Shown here in pieces: positions 35,623 through 46,717 of a stretch of DNA of 64,000 bases (positions within the stretch are counted from its first letter, which is position 1; every line of letters starts with the position of its first letter). The notes beneath the pieces are model-generated. The model was not told the origin of the DNA. It ran no database searches and saw nothing but the letters and a program-made list of their open reading frames with translations. The translations under genes and the position numbers were made by a program. Origin of the DNA: Asterias rubens (lineage: Eukaryota; Echinodermata; Asteroidea; Forcipulatida; Asteriidae); the NCBI RefSeq assembly GCF_902459465.1, contig NC_047076.1, positions 868,001-932,000 on the forward strand. Reading direction: 5' to 3'.

Positions 35623-38600
35623 TCACCTATTATTAGCCTGCTCCTTTATGTCCTCTTGGTGTTCTCTCTGATGGATCTCGTCGATGGTGGAGCGGATTCT
35701 ATCTTTAAGTAGGTCGATGCAGTGACCCTCTTGGGCAGATACTGGGATAATATCTTCAAACTGGATCATTGATGCTGGTCTTAATTCCTCAGAGATACTT
35801 GAATAGTCTCCTAGATACAGCAAAACAGGTTGATTAGTAGGATTTGATTTCTCTGGTTTTAACCAGAAATCTTTGTTTTTTAACCCCCCAATGCAATTAA
35901 GATCAAATTCAGAAAAATGAAGATTAAACCATAAAGAATGCCACAAAAACATGAAGATAAAACCATAGGCCTTAAGAATGCCTCAGAGTAGGGCTTTAAA
36001 AACCAAAGATAATCACGCTCGCAAGTTTTGCGCTAACAGTTCATGTTTTTTTCAAACAGCTTATTGCATCCCTGATTAGTCAAGATACAGTAAAAAGCGC
36101 ATTGTTTTTCCCTGTAATTCTTTGATTTGACAGGTTTGAGTTGTGCCTTTAAATACAACCCAACAACAGTATCACTGATGCATCTTTAATTTACCCACTT
36201 ACGTTCTTGAAGTAACTTTCTTGTTTCCTGCAGACATTCCTCAGCTCCTTCAATGTCCATCTTATTGAGAGCAAGTATGGCTGGCTTTCTTGTCAATTCA
36301 GGCTTGTATAACTCTAGCTCCTTCAAAGTAGAAAGAGGGATTTAATCTTTGAGATTTAAGAACAAGTATAAAAGAGTGATCCCTCTGCTTCTGCTTTCCA
36401 GGTTGTATTGTAAACTTTGGTGTGATCCATGGCTACACGGCAGTTACAGGTTGAATGGCTTCAGACTGGCACCCCTGATCAAAGATTTTGTTAAAATAGG
36501 GAGACTGCAAACATAGGGCTAGATTGCTCAGTTGGTAAAGCCTGGGCACTTTAATCCGGAGGTAATAGGTCAAGTCCCACTCTAGTTGATTCAGGCCTTG
36601 ACGTTCCCTCTTGAAGGGGCGCAGCAATTTGCCTCTGGTAAGGGGCACTTCTAGGAGTAAAATGTAAATTTGTTTTGGAACTTTGCAAAGGGCACCACAG
36701 CAAAAGCACAGGGCACTACCGTACGTCAATTACTGTGGGCGCATTGGGTTATTTTGAGGCCTGCTGATTTTTCTTTGTTCAACCCAAACAAAAAGTATAC
36801 AAAATTAGAAGGTGTTAACTGTTGACTATGTCTGGAGTCACCAGTTTATTACATGCAAGTAAAGTTAGAGATATAAATTGGAAGTTTTTGAGAGCAGAGA
36901 GAAGGTATAATTGGAAGGGCTTAGAAGGATGTCCAGAGGGAATGTGACCAATACAGGAAGGGTTTGGGGCAGGCAGGGAGGGGCAGGTTTTGGTGATTTA
37001 GTGATTTTATGATCCAGTTTGGAGTGGCTGGGAGGGGCTGTGTTTGACAACTTACTTCTTACCTTGTTTAGAAGCATAATAGTTTCAAATGAACTCCTGA
37101 ATGGGTGCCGGTCCGACAACTGAAACCCATGAACATCCACCATAAACAGAAGTAGTTTAGTCCTCTCTACATGACGTAGAAATGTGTGTCCCATACCGTA
37201 GTTCATATGAGCCCCTTCAATCAGACCGGGTAGGTCAGCCAAACTTATCTGTAGAAAGATATTATAGACCAGGTTGACTCAGTGATTTCTTTCTCTGCCT
37301 TTTGACTCAGTGGACCCCGGTTTGAATCCAACCTCAGACCGGAGCCCCGCATAAAACCTGATTGCATGGGTTTTCCTCCGACATCTAAAACCGAGCAATC
37401 CTGTTATTGGCGCTCTTGTGGTTTTGGAAGTGTAGTTAAATAAATAAGAACAAATGGAGCAGGTGCAGCCATGTCACTCAAACTCACAGTGAGGTTAACA
37501 GGGGACAATAGTCTGGTTCTTTACAAGCAGTGATCTGTCATACTGACATTGTCAAGGGAGATAGACAGGGGACTAGCTAAACAAGATGCCAATAATGGTA
37601 AAAGGACATAAACCAATGTATTGCTTTAAAATTCTAGATGATTAGAAAATCTCTTTCTAAAACAATGTTTGAAGATGCACTTTCAATGATCTTTTTAACA
37701 AATTCTGATTTGGATCATTATTTACCTGTCTCTGATCTGGATATTCAACGATTCCAACTTGAGGTCTAATAGTTGTGACTGCAATAAAATACAACGGCAA
37801 AGAATCATCAATCATTACAAACATATTCTACAGCAATTTGGTGAGACTTGCCAGGGTTGACATTCGGAGCATACTGAATCGAAATATTGAGTTGTCAACC
37901 ACCGGTTATAGTCAAACAGTATTAGCTATTCAAAAAGAGATTAACACATGGAGCTCCCATAAACCTTACCTGACTATACTCCAACCATGCAAAGTTTCAA
38001 ATCCTACTCTTTCTACAGCAGCATTTATGCAACATACACAAACCGAACTTGTTTAATTTGGGGGAGTTTAGCCATATTTGAATCTTACATGGGTAGCTGG
38101 CAATCTTTGGTTGACTTCTTGACAGCGCCTTCAGAAGAGTCGACTTTCCAGCATTTGGGAAACTGAAAATTCAAATAGTAAAAACAAATAGACTGCTTAT
38201 AACTGTCCACCTCAAAACACACATCTGCATGCATCTATTTGGCTTTTTAACTTGTACACTCAATTGTTGACTTTATTTCATTATGTGTTTCCAAGTCATT
38301 CCAAAATACAAGACATTACATGTTTAGACAAACCTAATAAACCAAGACTCAATCAGTATATAAAATGATCACAAACACAAACATATCACAATCACAGAAA
38401 TGATGAACAACAACGACATCTATACTTGTAATGGGACCTACCCGACAAGTCCCACATCAGCGATGAGCTTCAGAATTAACTTGATGTTTCCTCCTTGTCC
38501 CTTTTCACCAGACCATTGGTTGTCATGGCAACCCCCTCGTCCCCCTTTAGCGACAAGAACCCTGGGTCCTTCAGTATCTAGGTCACCTGATAACAAAACA

Positions 38601-40887
38601 AAATCAGAATTCAAATCATTGATATTGATCAGTTAAAATAGTCTTGAACAGCATACAGTACTCTTGGCTTGATGGTTGCACATTTCTAATTGGCCTATAT
38701 ATAGTTCCATGTTTTCAACAGTTGTTTGTTCATTTTTGTTGTTGTCTCTGTCTGTTTATTCTATTCTAATGTGTGATCAAGGGTCCCCATTTTCTGGGCT
38801 TGCGTGCCTGTTCAGAGTTTCCCTTTTGCACCACAATGTACTTTGATGTTTTGCAATAAAGGTAATAAACTAATTATGTTTTTACATTTTCAACAAGACA
38901 TTTCTTCTTTTTACCAAAACCCTAAACTCCATTATTGAGACTCTCTATAAAAGAGTTGGACTTACCTAAGACATGTCTATCGTCTGTCGCTACACACACT
39001 CCAAGGGGGACTTTTATAATAACATCATTTCCTTTGCTGCCTTGCAACGCTCGGACCCTAACAAAATTAAACCAATTATACGGTTATTAATTGTTTTATT
39101 TAAAGGCAGTGGACACTATTGGTAATAACTCAAAATAATTATTAGCATAAAACCTTACTTGGTAAGGAGTAATGGGGAGAGGTTGATAGTATAAAACATT
39201 GTGAGAAGCGGCTCCCTCTGGAGTGACTTAATTTTCGAGAAGGAAGTAATTTTCCAGGAATTTGATTTCGAGACCTCAGATTTAGAATATGAGGTCTCGA
39301 AATCAAGCATCTGAAAGCACACAACTTCATGTGACAAGGGTGTTTTTTTCTTTCATAGTTATCTCGCAACTTCGTCGACCAATTGAGCTCAAATTTTCAC
39401 AGGTTTATTGTTTTTTTGCATATGTTGAGATACACCAAATGAAAAGACTGGTCATTGACAATGACCAATAGTGTCCAGTGTCTAGAATGTTCCTATGAAA
39501 TACAAAACTTTAAAAAACAACATAAGTTGTGATCTAAGCATTTTGTATCAATTGATATGGTTTTTTCAACATTCACAATTTCAGCCGAGAGTTAAATTAA
39601 AAAACAGCTGGGCTCAGCTTCACAAAGTACTAAAGATTCATCTTAAGATCTGCTATTACCGTAGTGATTTTTCATTTTGACATCACACTTTGTTAAGATT
39701 GATACACAGTTGAATTTAAAATCCTACTGATCCTGATATTTCTTACCGACTGTTTTCTCCGATTCCAGCAACGTGTCTTCTCTTCATCTTCAGATCCTTC
39801 ATAGAAATATTCTTATTTGCTTTCACAAAAACATCACCTCCATTTCCCCCCTTGCCACCATAAGCTGGGTGACCTTGACCCCCGGCACCACCCTTGACAT
39901 GAATCCGAACTTGATCAATAAAGTTGCTTCTCCATCTTCCAGCCTATTAGTAAGATTGAACCAAATATATCACCATAGAGTAAGGACAGAGACTTACTAA
40001 GCAGCTAATTGCTATATTACCATAGAGTAAGGACAGAGACTTACTAAGCAGCTAATTGCTATTTAGTAAATGTAGGTGATAGCTCAGTTGGTAGAGATTG
40101 AAGGTTCACTTAACTTTTTTAGTTTTCAGATCAAAAATTGAATTAATACTCCTTAAACAGTAACACATGATATCGTCCCAGGTTTAATTGGCAGGAGGAT
40201 TGGGCTGCACTGATTATGATTATCTGCGTCTAGTTTATTGCTCCATGGTCTGGAGGTCCTCATCATGCAGATGCTAATTTCCATGATTACTCAATCCTAG
40301 AATGAGGTTCGTTCTGCTATCATCTCTATCAAGTATGATAGCGGTAGCAGAACGATGCGGAACAAACCTATTAATAGTTTTAGGAGTAGCCCTACCTCTT
40401 ATGTTCTGATTCATTCAGCAGAATCAGGGTAGGGTACAGTGTGGTTTGTGGCCCACCTTGTTGTAGCCAGAGCGGTGTCAGCAGGAGGGTTATGTATCAC
40501 AACTATTATATGGCTCCGCTTTTAACATCGGTCTCATCACTGTCGCATATAATGGCGACAGTGATGAGACCGCTGTTAATAATATAAAGCGGAGCCATTA
40601 ACAGCTCAACAAGGTGGGCTAGGTAGGTCCAGTGATTTGTAATGTTTATAAAATAATGATTATTAATATTATAATTATACGTGTTGGACCAGGTTGTCGT
40701 TTGCCGCTCGAGAGAATCTCGTACTGTTGTAAGACGTAACCCTCCGCCCGCTCCGATCCGGCTTCGCCGTCGGCGGGTGTCGGCGTCGCGCCGAGTCGGC
40801 AGTTCAGAATATGAGGTAATAAAGGACCGTAATAAACAGGACAAATGCACATACCTTTCTTAAAAGAACTGCTGTGGTTAGAACCAT
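35623..40887 (-). CDS. GTPBP10: GTPBP10 (Obg-family GTPase), complete
   Basis: Obg-type GTPase; the vertebrate protein is mitochondrial and helps mature the large mitoribosomal subunit. Minus-strand exons: 40887-40855, 39943-39747, 39057-38966, 38586-38442, 38162-38089, 37778-37726, 37248-37063, 36320-36203, 35810-35623. All joins agree in phase; product 361 aa against 387 in human. Obg glycine-rich fold: [21 protein letters not shown] motifs: GFPNAGKST (P-loop, split across an exon join), [11 protein letters not shown] (G3), NKMD (G4) and SAQE (G5). The N-terminus [11 protein letters not shown], then RSNFIDQ, matches the human start, which supports the short first exon. Divergent from the death-LRAT gene. 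Confidence 0.95.
36505..36775 (+). mobile_element. tRNA-like SINE remnant plus dispersed repeat
   Basis: 'tagattgctcagttgg' (A-box-like) and 'ggtcaagtccc' (B-box-like) lie at 36513-36580, followed by 'cagcaatttgcctctggtaa' and 'actttgcaaagggcacc', the family with the 21-bp array in ACMSD intron 4. In a GTPBP10 intron. Confidence 0.5.
39101..39483. mobile_element. Foldback MITE, 'taaaggcactggacac' family
   Basis: Begins 'taaaggcagtggacactatt', ends 'aatagtgtccagtgtcta', with the central inverted pair 'gatttcgagacctcag' / 'gaggtctcgaaatc'. In a GTPBP10 intron; relative of 1910-2217. Confidence 0.85.
40451..40619. mobile_element. Foldback element in GTPBP10 intron 1
   Basis: Outer inverted ends 'gcccaccttgttg' and 'caacaaggtgggc'. 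Inner arms 'atggctccgctt' / 'aagcggagccat' and 'cggtctcatcactgtcgc' / 'gcgacagtgatgagaccg'. Confidence 0.85.
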
Positions 40888-41102
40888 ACTTCTTCGAAAC
40901 TTGTTCAACAATTTAGATATGACACCACCGACAGTCTGACCATGTCTGACTCAGTGTTGTGTGAGTTTACCGCACGCTCACCGTTTTTCCATGGGCGCTG
41001 TCATTTTGAAGTTTGCTTAATGTGAACGACAGAGGGCGTAAATTGATCTCTATAAAATAGGGGGGGGGGTGCGTGTTTTACATACACCTGCCACAATTAC
41101 AA

Positions 41103-41258
41103 TGGGTCCGTTCGTTTAGCTTCCCTGGGTCGACCCCGGTGTGTGGAGTATTTTTTTTTTCTAGGACGAACGTGTGCAGATAATTACCCACGTTCGTCCT
41201 GGAAAAGAAACCGCGACACACCGGGGTAGACCAAGGGGAGCTTAACGAACGCACCCAT
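41103..41258. mobile_element. Foldback MITE, 'gggtgcgttcg' family
   Basis: Arms 'gggtccgttcgtttagcttc' and 'gagcttaacgaacgcaccc'. Copy of 27514-27669, placed in the 1.1-kb space between the divergent GTPBP10 and death-LRAT start codons. Confidence 0.85.
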
Positions 41259-41991
41259 ATTATGGTTATTCCAAGATATACAAATGTTTAAAAACACTAA
41301 TATTATTCAAAAGTACTAAAAAAACAAATCAAATTTGCTGACAACTAGACTGTTTTTTTCTGATCGTTTGTTTTGTGTGTGGCGGATATATTATGCTATT
41401 TATATTTTTTTCTTCTTGTAAAAATGAAAAATAGACACCCTGGGAGCATGCTGGAGGTAATAAGGTAAGTCAATAGAAGGGCCTTTTATAGTTGCTGCTC
41501 ACAAAAGGCCTTTTGAGCAAAAATAACAATAAAAGCCTTACATCGAGGCAGCAGGCCCCTATATTAAAGTAAACCCATTTGAGGTTGGATCGAACTCTGC
41601 TCATCATGTCTCAGATTGTGAATTAACGCCCCCCCCCCCCCCCCACAACAGGACAAGGCGGGTAATACAAAGTAATAAATCGTGAATAACTATACGAAAA
41701 ACTTCAAAGGGACAATGGGAAAAAAGAAGCTATAGGTATACGGTTAGAAATTAGCACAAATCATATTTAATCGTGACTTCCCTTTAATGGTACTGGGTAC
41801 CGGCGGTAGCCATCGAAACGCCCTCACCCCATAAAACGGCATAGTCTGATTATGTTAAGTGAGAAAATATACCATGGGTAAATGGCGGAAGACGAAACAT
41901 TTGTGACATCATTAGGGTTGGTAATAACGCAACATTCATCACAACTGTCATGCTGTAGTGATTTTACCTGAGTGATTTTACCTTTGTGAAC

Positions 41992-44900
41992 ATGGATAGT
42001 CATATGGACACTGATGGTGGAAGGTCCCATGGAAATGTACCGAAAGGTAAGGGAAATACGGTAGGCCTAGTGTTATATAGAATGAGGTCACGCCAAGGCC
42101 AAGATCACTCGATGTTCATCGTGCGTCCCAATAGGGAATATTATTATACTTACCGGTGTCCAAACGGAAGATTACTGAATCAATGGGACCCTCCGAACCA
42201 CGCTTTGGGACCCATGCTTCTATAATAGGCTAATAGTAATAGTTGTAAAAGACATGGAGGATAGGTTCTATGTAGTTTTTTAAAAGATGTATTTAAATGT
42301 AAGCATGGTGTACACGTTAATAATGCAGACTCGCGGTTTCGTAATCGAGTCTTGGTTTTGACACTGCTCGTCTATGAAACAATTATGTTTTCTAATTAAT
42401 TTGTGATTTGTAAGCGTTTGAGTGTAATCTCCTTTTTATATTATAATATATTTTTACCGGTGGCAGGGGTCTTGTTTTACACATCTCTAGATGGCGGTTG
42501 TTATACTTTTGTGTAAGTTAATAACCTTCTTGACAATGACAGCCCCTGTCCAACTAAGTGTTTGTCTAAAAATTCAAAATAAATAAATAAACAACGTAGC
42601 GCAATTTTGTGAAGACAGAGATAACATGCTAGGTACGGAAATTAACTTCCGATGTGAACTGAATTGAGATTAGAAAAATAACAGCAATTTTTATGGACTC
42701 GAGCTTTCATTTGATCATGAGGAAGTTGATCAAATGTTTTGCGCAACCCCCAGCCCCCCCCCACCCCCAAAAAAAACCCCAAAACAAAAACGAAAAACAA
42801 AAACATAACCGACAATTTCACTAGTATCTCATTTCACCATCTCTGATAATTGTTGTAGGCCTACGTATTTAAACCGAGAACTGTGTTTTGGTATCAGCGA
42901 CAACCTTTTTCTTTTGATAATTATTAATTTCGAAACGAGTCGACCCAAAAGGCTGTCGCCTCTCCTCATCCAATTTTGTTTTGAATATTGATCTCAATGG
43001 ACAATTATATCAGAGACTCAATGATGTTGATGCCGTTGATACTATAATTATTATTATTTTATTTTATTAAAACCACAAATCTTGGCCGTAGTGCCAAATT
43101 GTATGTGACTGTACAGATAAATAATTATATTAAAAAATTAACATATATATAGAAAAATTATCAATAAAACAACTACCAAAACAAAAATATATTTATTTAA
43201 ACTTAATAAAATAAGCGACCGGACTGTTTTTTAAAACGGGAGATTCTAGGAAGAGTTGAATATTGTTTTGAATTGCAGTTTTTCCTACCACGAACACTCT
43301 ATGTTGTCGGGGAGAAGAGATTTTAAACGGTAAAGGGATAGTAAGTGTGTGAGCGTTGTATTCGAGGGTTGTATCTAGCCCAATCCCACCCGAGTAACAT
43401 GCCTGTGATATTTTTTCACAGGACTCGGGGAAAGTACTGAGTATACAGTGCTAACACACATCGGTGTATGGGTAAAAACCAAAATTAATATTCTTTATCC
43501 CCGATGCAAATTTAACATCTATGATATGGACATAACCAAAATTTTTGTTTTCCCTCCAGGCGTAGACGTTCTGGATAATAAAACCATTGAAAAAGTGGCC
43601 AGAAAAGTTGGGAAACGTTTGTTGGATCTGGCAGAACAACTTCAAGCTAAAATTGTCGTCAAAGATGTATCTGACTCCTTGGATGACCCTATCCCAAGTT
43701 TTGGTCAGGCTTTGCAGACGCTTGACGCATGGAGGCAGACATTCAACCGATTGAACCTTGTGGAGACCTTATGGAAAGCTGCCCTAGCGGTTGGTATCGA
43801 CCTTTCACAAGAACTTGGTAAGATCATATCAAAGACGAAACAATTGTGTAAACTTCAGAAACTATTTTTATGAGTTCTCAATTTTGCAAATTCGAGTCCG
43901 AGTTTGATTCATAGTCAAGAGTCATTTGGGTCGAGTTCCATTATAAGTACAACTCCAAAGTCCTTTGGGTCGAGTTTGGGTCCAAGTCCCGATAACGTTG
44001 GGTCGAGTTTGATTTTAAGTCAAGAGTCATTTGGGTCGAGTTTAAATACACTCCAAAGTCCTTTGGGTCGAGTTTGATTCAAGGTCCCGATAACGTTGGG
44101 TCGAGTTTGATTCTAAGTCCCGAGTCCCAAGGGTCGAGTTTGATTCCAAGTCCAAATAACTTTGGGTCAAGTTCGATTCCAATGAGACCCGAGTTCCAAA
44201 GGTCGAGTTTTGATCCCAGGTCCCGATCACTTTGGCAAATTTGAATTCAAGTCCCGAGTCATTTAGGCTGAGGAGACATGAGTGTTAATGTTAAGACAAT
44301 TCAATATTTTGAAGAAAATTAACCGAAACCTGGTGTATATTATTTGTTTTGATAAATGGAAACAACAAGTTTATGGGATTGGAGGCATTTACGGTCTTTA
44401 CACTCATCATTTTATAAAAAGGAAATGTCAACAAAAACAGCAATACATTGTCACTATTGTTTCTTTTGTGGTTGAATTGTTATTAACACTGATAAACCGC
44501 AGATCGCAACTCTGTGAACAGCAGTAGCCATCCAAAAGGGAATTTCGGTTATAATATTGGTTTTCATTTAGTTGAGTCTGAGTCACAAAAATCGGGGTTT
44601 GTTGGGTACCATGTAATAATAGAGTCCTGATCCTGACTTTTGAGTCCGACTCCCTTAGTCTGAGTTATTGACCATCGTGACTCCATTCTGAGTACGAATG
44701 TCGTGATTCGTTATAGACCCTTATCATGGTGCAGCCATCTTGAATTCTCCCATTGGTATCAATGTAACCAAACCGAGGCTGGAAGAACATAGTCTGGTTC
44801 CTGTTTGCAAAATTATTATTAGCATTCATGTCGATACAAGGAACATGACCAAGATGGAGGCAGCATGTTAAAGGTCTATCTACGAATCACGATACCCTCA

Positions 44901-46521
44901 AAAAATAATCGCGCATATATACAAACAAACAATACAATATTTTGACTGGTTGTGATTAATTTCGCTTTGACACTTTACAGAACCATTGCAGCAAAACCCT
45001 CTCTGCCCGTGTGGTAACAATGAATCTCTGAAGTTCAGGCGTTACTTCGGTTACAGTCCAAATGAACAGTATCCACTTATTGGCATCTGCTGCGTCCCTT
45101 GTGGTCAGGAATGGCTTGAAGATAAATACCTGTTCCATCCAGATCTTAATAATACACGTCCAAGTATTGAGGTGTATGGAACAACCCTCAAGAAACAGCT
45201 TAAAGTACCTGTAGAGAAGAGCCCGATATTTCCGGAAAATGGTTTTCGGCAGGAAATCGGACTGTCAGATGTCTTGAAGGTAGGAGACCACATCGCATGG
45301 GAACGTCCATACTACATATGGCATCATGCCATAGTATCGGCAGTTAATAAAGTCAGTTCTGGGGTAATCAGTGTGATTCACTGGAATAAGGTAAACTGGG
45401 GATGCTGTTTAAAACAAATAATGGAAGAAGAGATATGTTTGGACGATCAAAAGGGTACGCTACACCGCCACGAGTATGGGGAGGAAATGACCAATGCTAA
45501 CCCAACAGAGCTCGTCATGGCTCGTGCCAAGTGCAGAGTAGGTGATAACGGATACAGTGTTGCAAACGACAACTGCGAATCATTTGCTTCTCATTGTAAA
45601 ATAGGTGTGGCAGAGAGCTCACAGAAAAAATGGTTTTGTGAAAAGGTAAAAGAAGTGGCAGAACAATCAATAAAGGCAATTACAGGGCATGTATTGGTTC
45701 ACATTGGGGATATTGCTGGCAATGTGGGAAACTTGGCTGAGTGGGAACTGGTAGAGCAGGTTGCGAATGCACATAGTGAAGTTGGTATCTCGCTCGAAGA
45801 GTCTTTGGCTAGACTCTCACTGAACAAAACAGAAGCTTATATCATTATCGCCATGGCAGGTTTCGCATGCGTTTTGGACCTGAGTGAGTCTTATAAACAG
45901 AGGAAACAAGATAAGTTGTCCCTGAAAGACTTTGCCCAAATCGTCACACTTAAAGTGTCTGCAGCGTTGGTCGGTGCCGGACTAGCTGTATACTTGGGTC
46001 GTGGGGGTGTGGAAGGGCCTGCTGATGGTTGGACGTTCCAATTCCCGGGCTTAGGGATGAGCATAGGAGGGTTTATTGGATGGTTTGTTGGTGATTCAAT
46101 TAGTAAAACTGCAGTCAAATCAGCTGGTTCCTTCATTGGGCCTCCAATTGGTCGTGCGATCGCCAGGGCAATTGGTGGTACAGACGACAGAGACGTACGC
46201 ATCGTGGACCTGTACCCGGGAGACCAAATTGTTGTGTTCGCAAATCTCCTCCATCCGAGACACCATGCTATAGTTGTCTCATGCAATCAAGAAAGCAAGA
46301 AAGTCATGGTTATCCACAGTACATATGAGAAAGGTATAGTTGAGGAAGAGGTTGATTTCCGTGATCCCGTGTATAGAGTAATATACAATGACCAGGATTG
46401 TTATCCACCCGACAGAGTTATCACAAGGGCTAGGTCCAAGAGTGTGCATGGTGTTTATGAGTACTCCTTGGTACTAAATAACTGCAAGCACTTCGCCCAA
46501 TGGTGCAAACTGAAGAAGTAG
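41992..46521 (+). CDS. Death domain + Cys cluster + two LRAT domains protein
   Basis: Exons 41992-42046, 43560-43817 and 44981-46521 join in phase to 617 aa. An in-frame TGA just upstream makes ATG 41992 the first Met. Residues about 25-104 look like a death domain (ARKVGKRLLDLAEQL ... ALQTLDAWR ... LVETLWKAAL). C113-x-C115 and C142-x2-C145 may bind zinc. LRAT domain 1 (about 200-313): GDHIAW, YIWHHAIV (H219), VIHW (H238), DNCESF (C303). LRAT domain 2 (about 510-617): GDQIVV, RHHAIV (H532), VIHS (H550), NNCKHF (C606). Both keep the His-His-Cys set of LRAT/PLAAT thiol enzymes, which act as acyltransferases or phospholipases. Between them, residues 390-504 are hydrophobic and glycine-rich (IGGFIGWFVGDS), possibly membrane-active. 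The 1.54-kb last exon is unusually long here. I infer an immune or cell-death effector on lipids; I know no named orthologue. Exon 1 is the least certain part. Confidence 0.82.
43376..43494 (+). mobile_element. SINE 3' part upstream of the death-domain exon
   Basis: 'cccacccgagtaacatgcct', 'aaagtactgagtatacagtg' and 'cacatcggtgtatgggtaaa'; same family as the minus-strand copy at 23928-24106. It ends about 65 bp before the acceptor of exon 2. Confidence 0.7.
43885..44270. repeat. Degenerate tandem repeat, 'gggtcgagtttgattc'
   Basis: At least eight imperfect repeats of 'ttgggtcgagtttgattcc' joined by 'aagtcccgataac' or 'aagtcaagagtcat', in intron 2 of the death-LRAT gene. Confidence 0.8.
44701..44892. 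mobile_element. Foldback MITE in death-LRAT intron 2
   Basis: Ends 'tcgtgattcgttatagaccc' and 'aggtctatctacgaatcacg' are inverted. Inner arms 'ggtgcagccatcttga' / 'ccaagatggaggcagc' and 'gaacatagtctggttcc' / 'ggaacatg' are weaker. Confidence 0.8.
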
Positions 46522-46546
46522 GACCCTAAGAGTAACTACAAATATA

Positions 46547-46717
46547 TGGGTAAAATCTCTTTTGAAGGAGTGGTGGCTCTGAAAAAAAGCCGGTTTGCTC
46601 GACGTTTCGAACAGTATACTCTGCTCGTCTTCAGCAGAGTATACACTGTTCGAAACGTCGAGACCAAACCGGCTCTTTTCAGAGCCACCACTCTTTCAAT
46701 GAGAGATTTTACCCATG
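46547..46717. mobile_element. Foldback MITE just after the death-LRAT stop
   Basis: Arms 'tgggtaaaatctctttt' and 'gagagattttaccca', with 'gagtggtggctctga' / 'tcagagccaccactc' and 'cgtttcgaacagtatact' / 'agtatacactgttcgaaacg' forming a long stem around 'gctcgtcttcagc'. It starts about 25 bp after the stop codon, so it is probably in the 3' UTR. A relative is at 52026-52160. Confidence 0.9.

Noticed and set aside
36513-36585. tRNA gene on the plus strand
   Set aside because: B box is degenerate (ggtcaagtccc) and stems do not pair; it reads as a SINE remnant.
40646-40863. GC-rich short frames in GTPBP10 intron 1
   Set aside because: No homology recognised and they contradict the well-supported splice from 40855 to 39943.
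44986-45004. Starting the LRAT protein at the large exon itself
   Set aside because: The exon opens with a clear acceptor at 44980, joins the death-domain exon in phase, and has no Met at its beginning.
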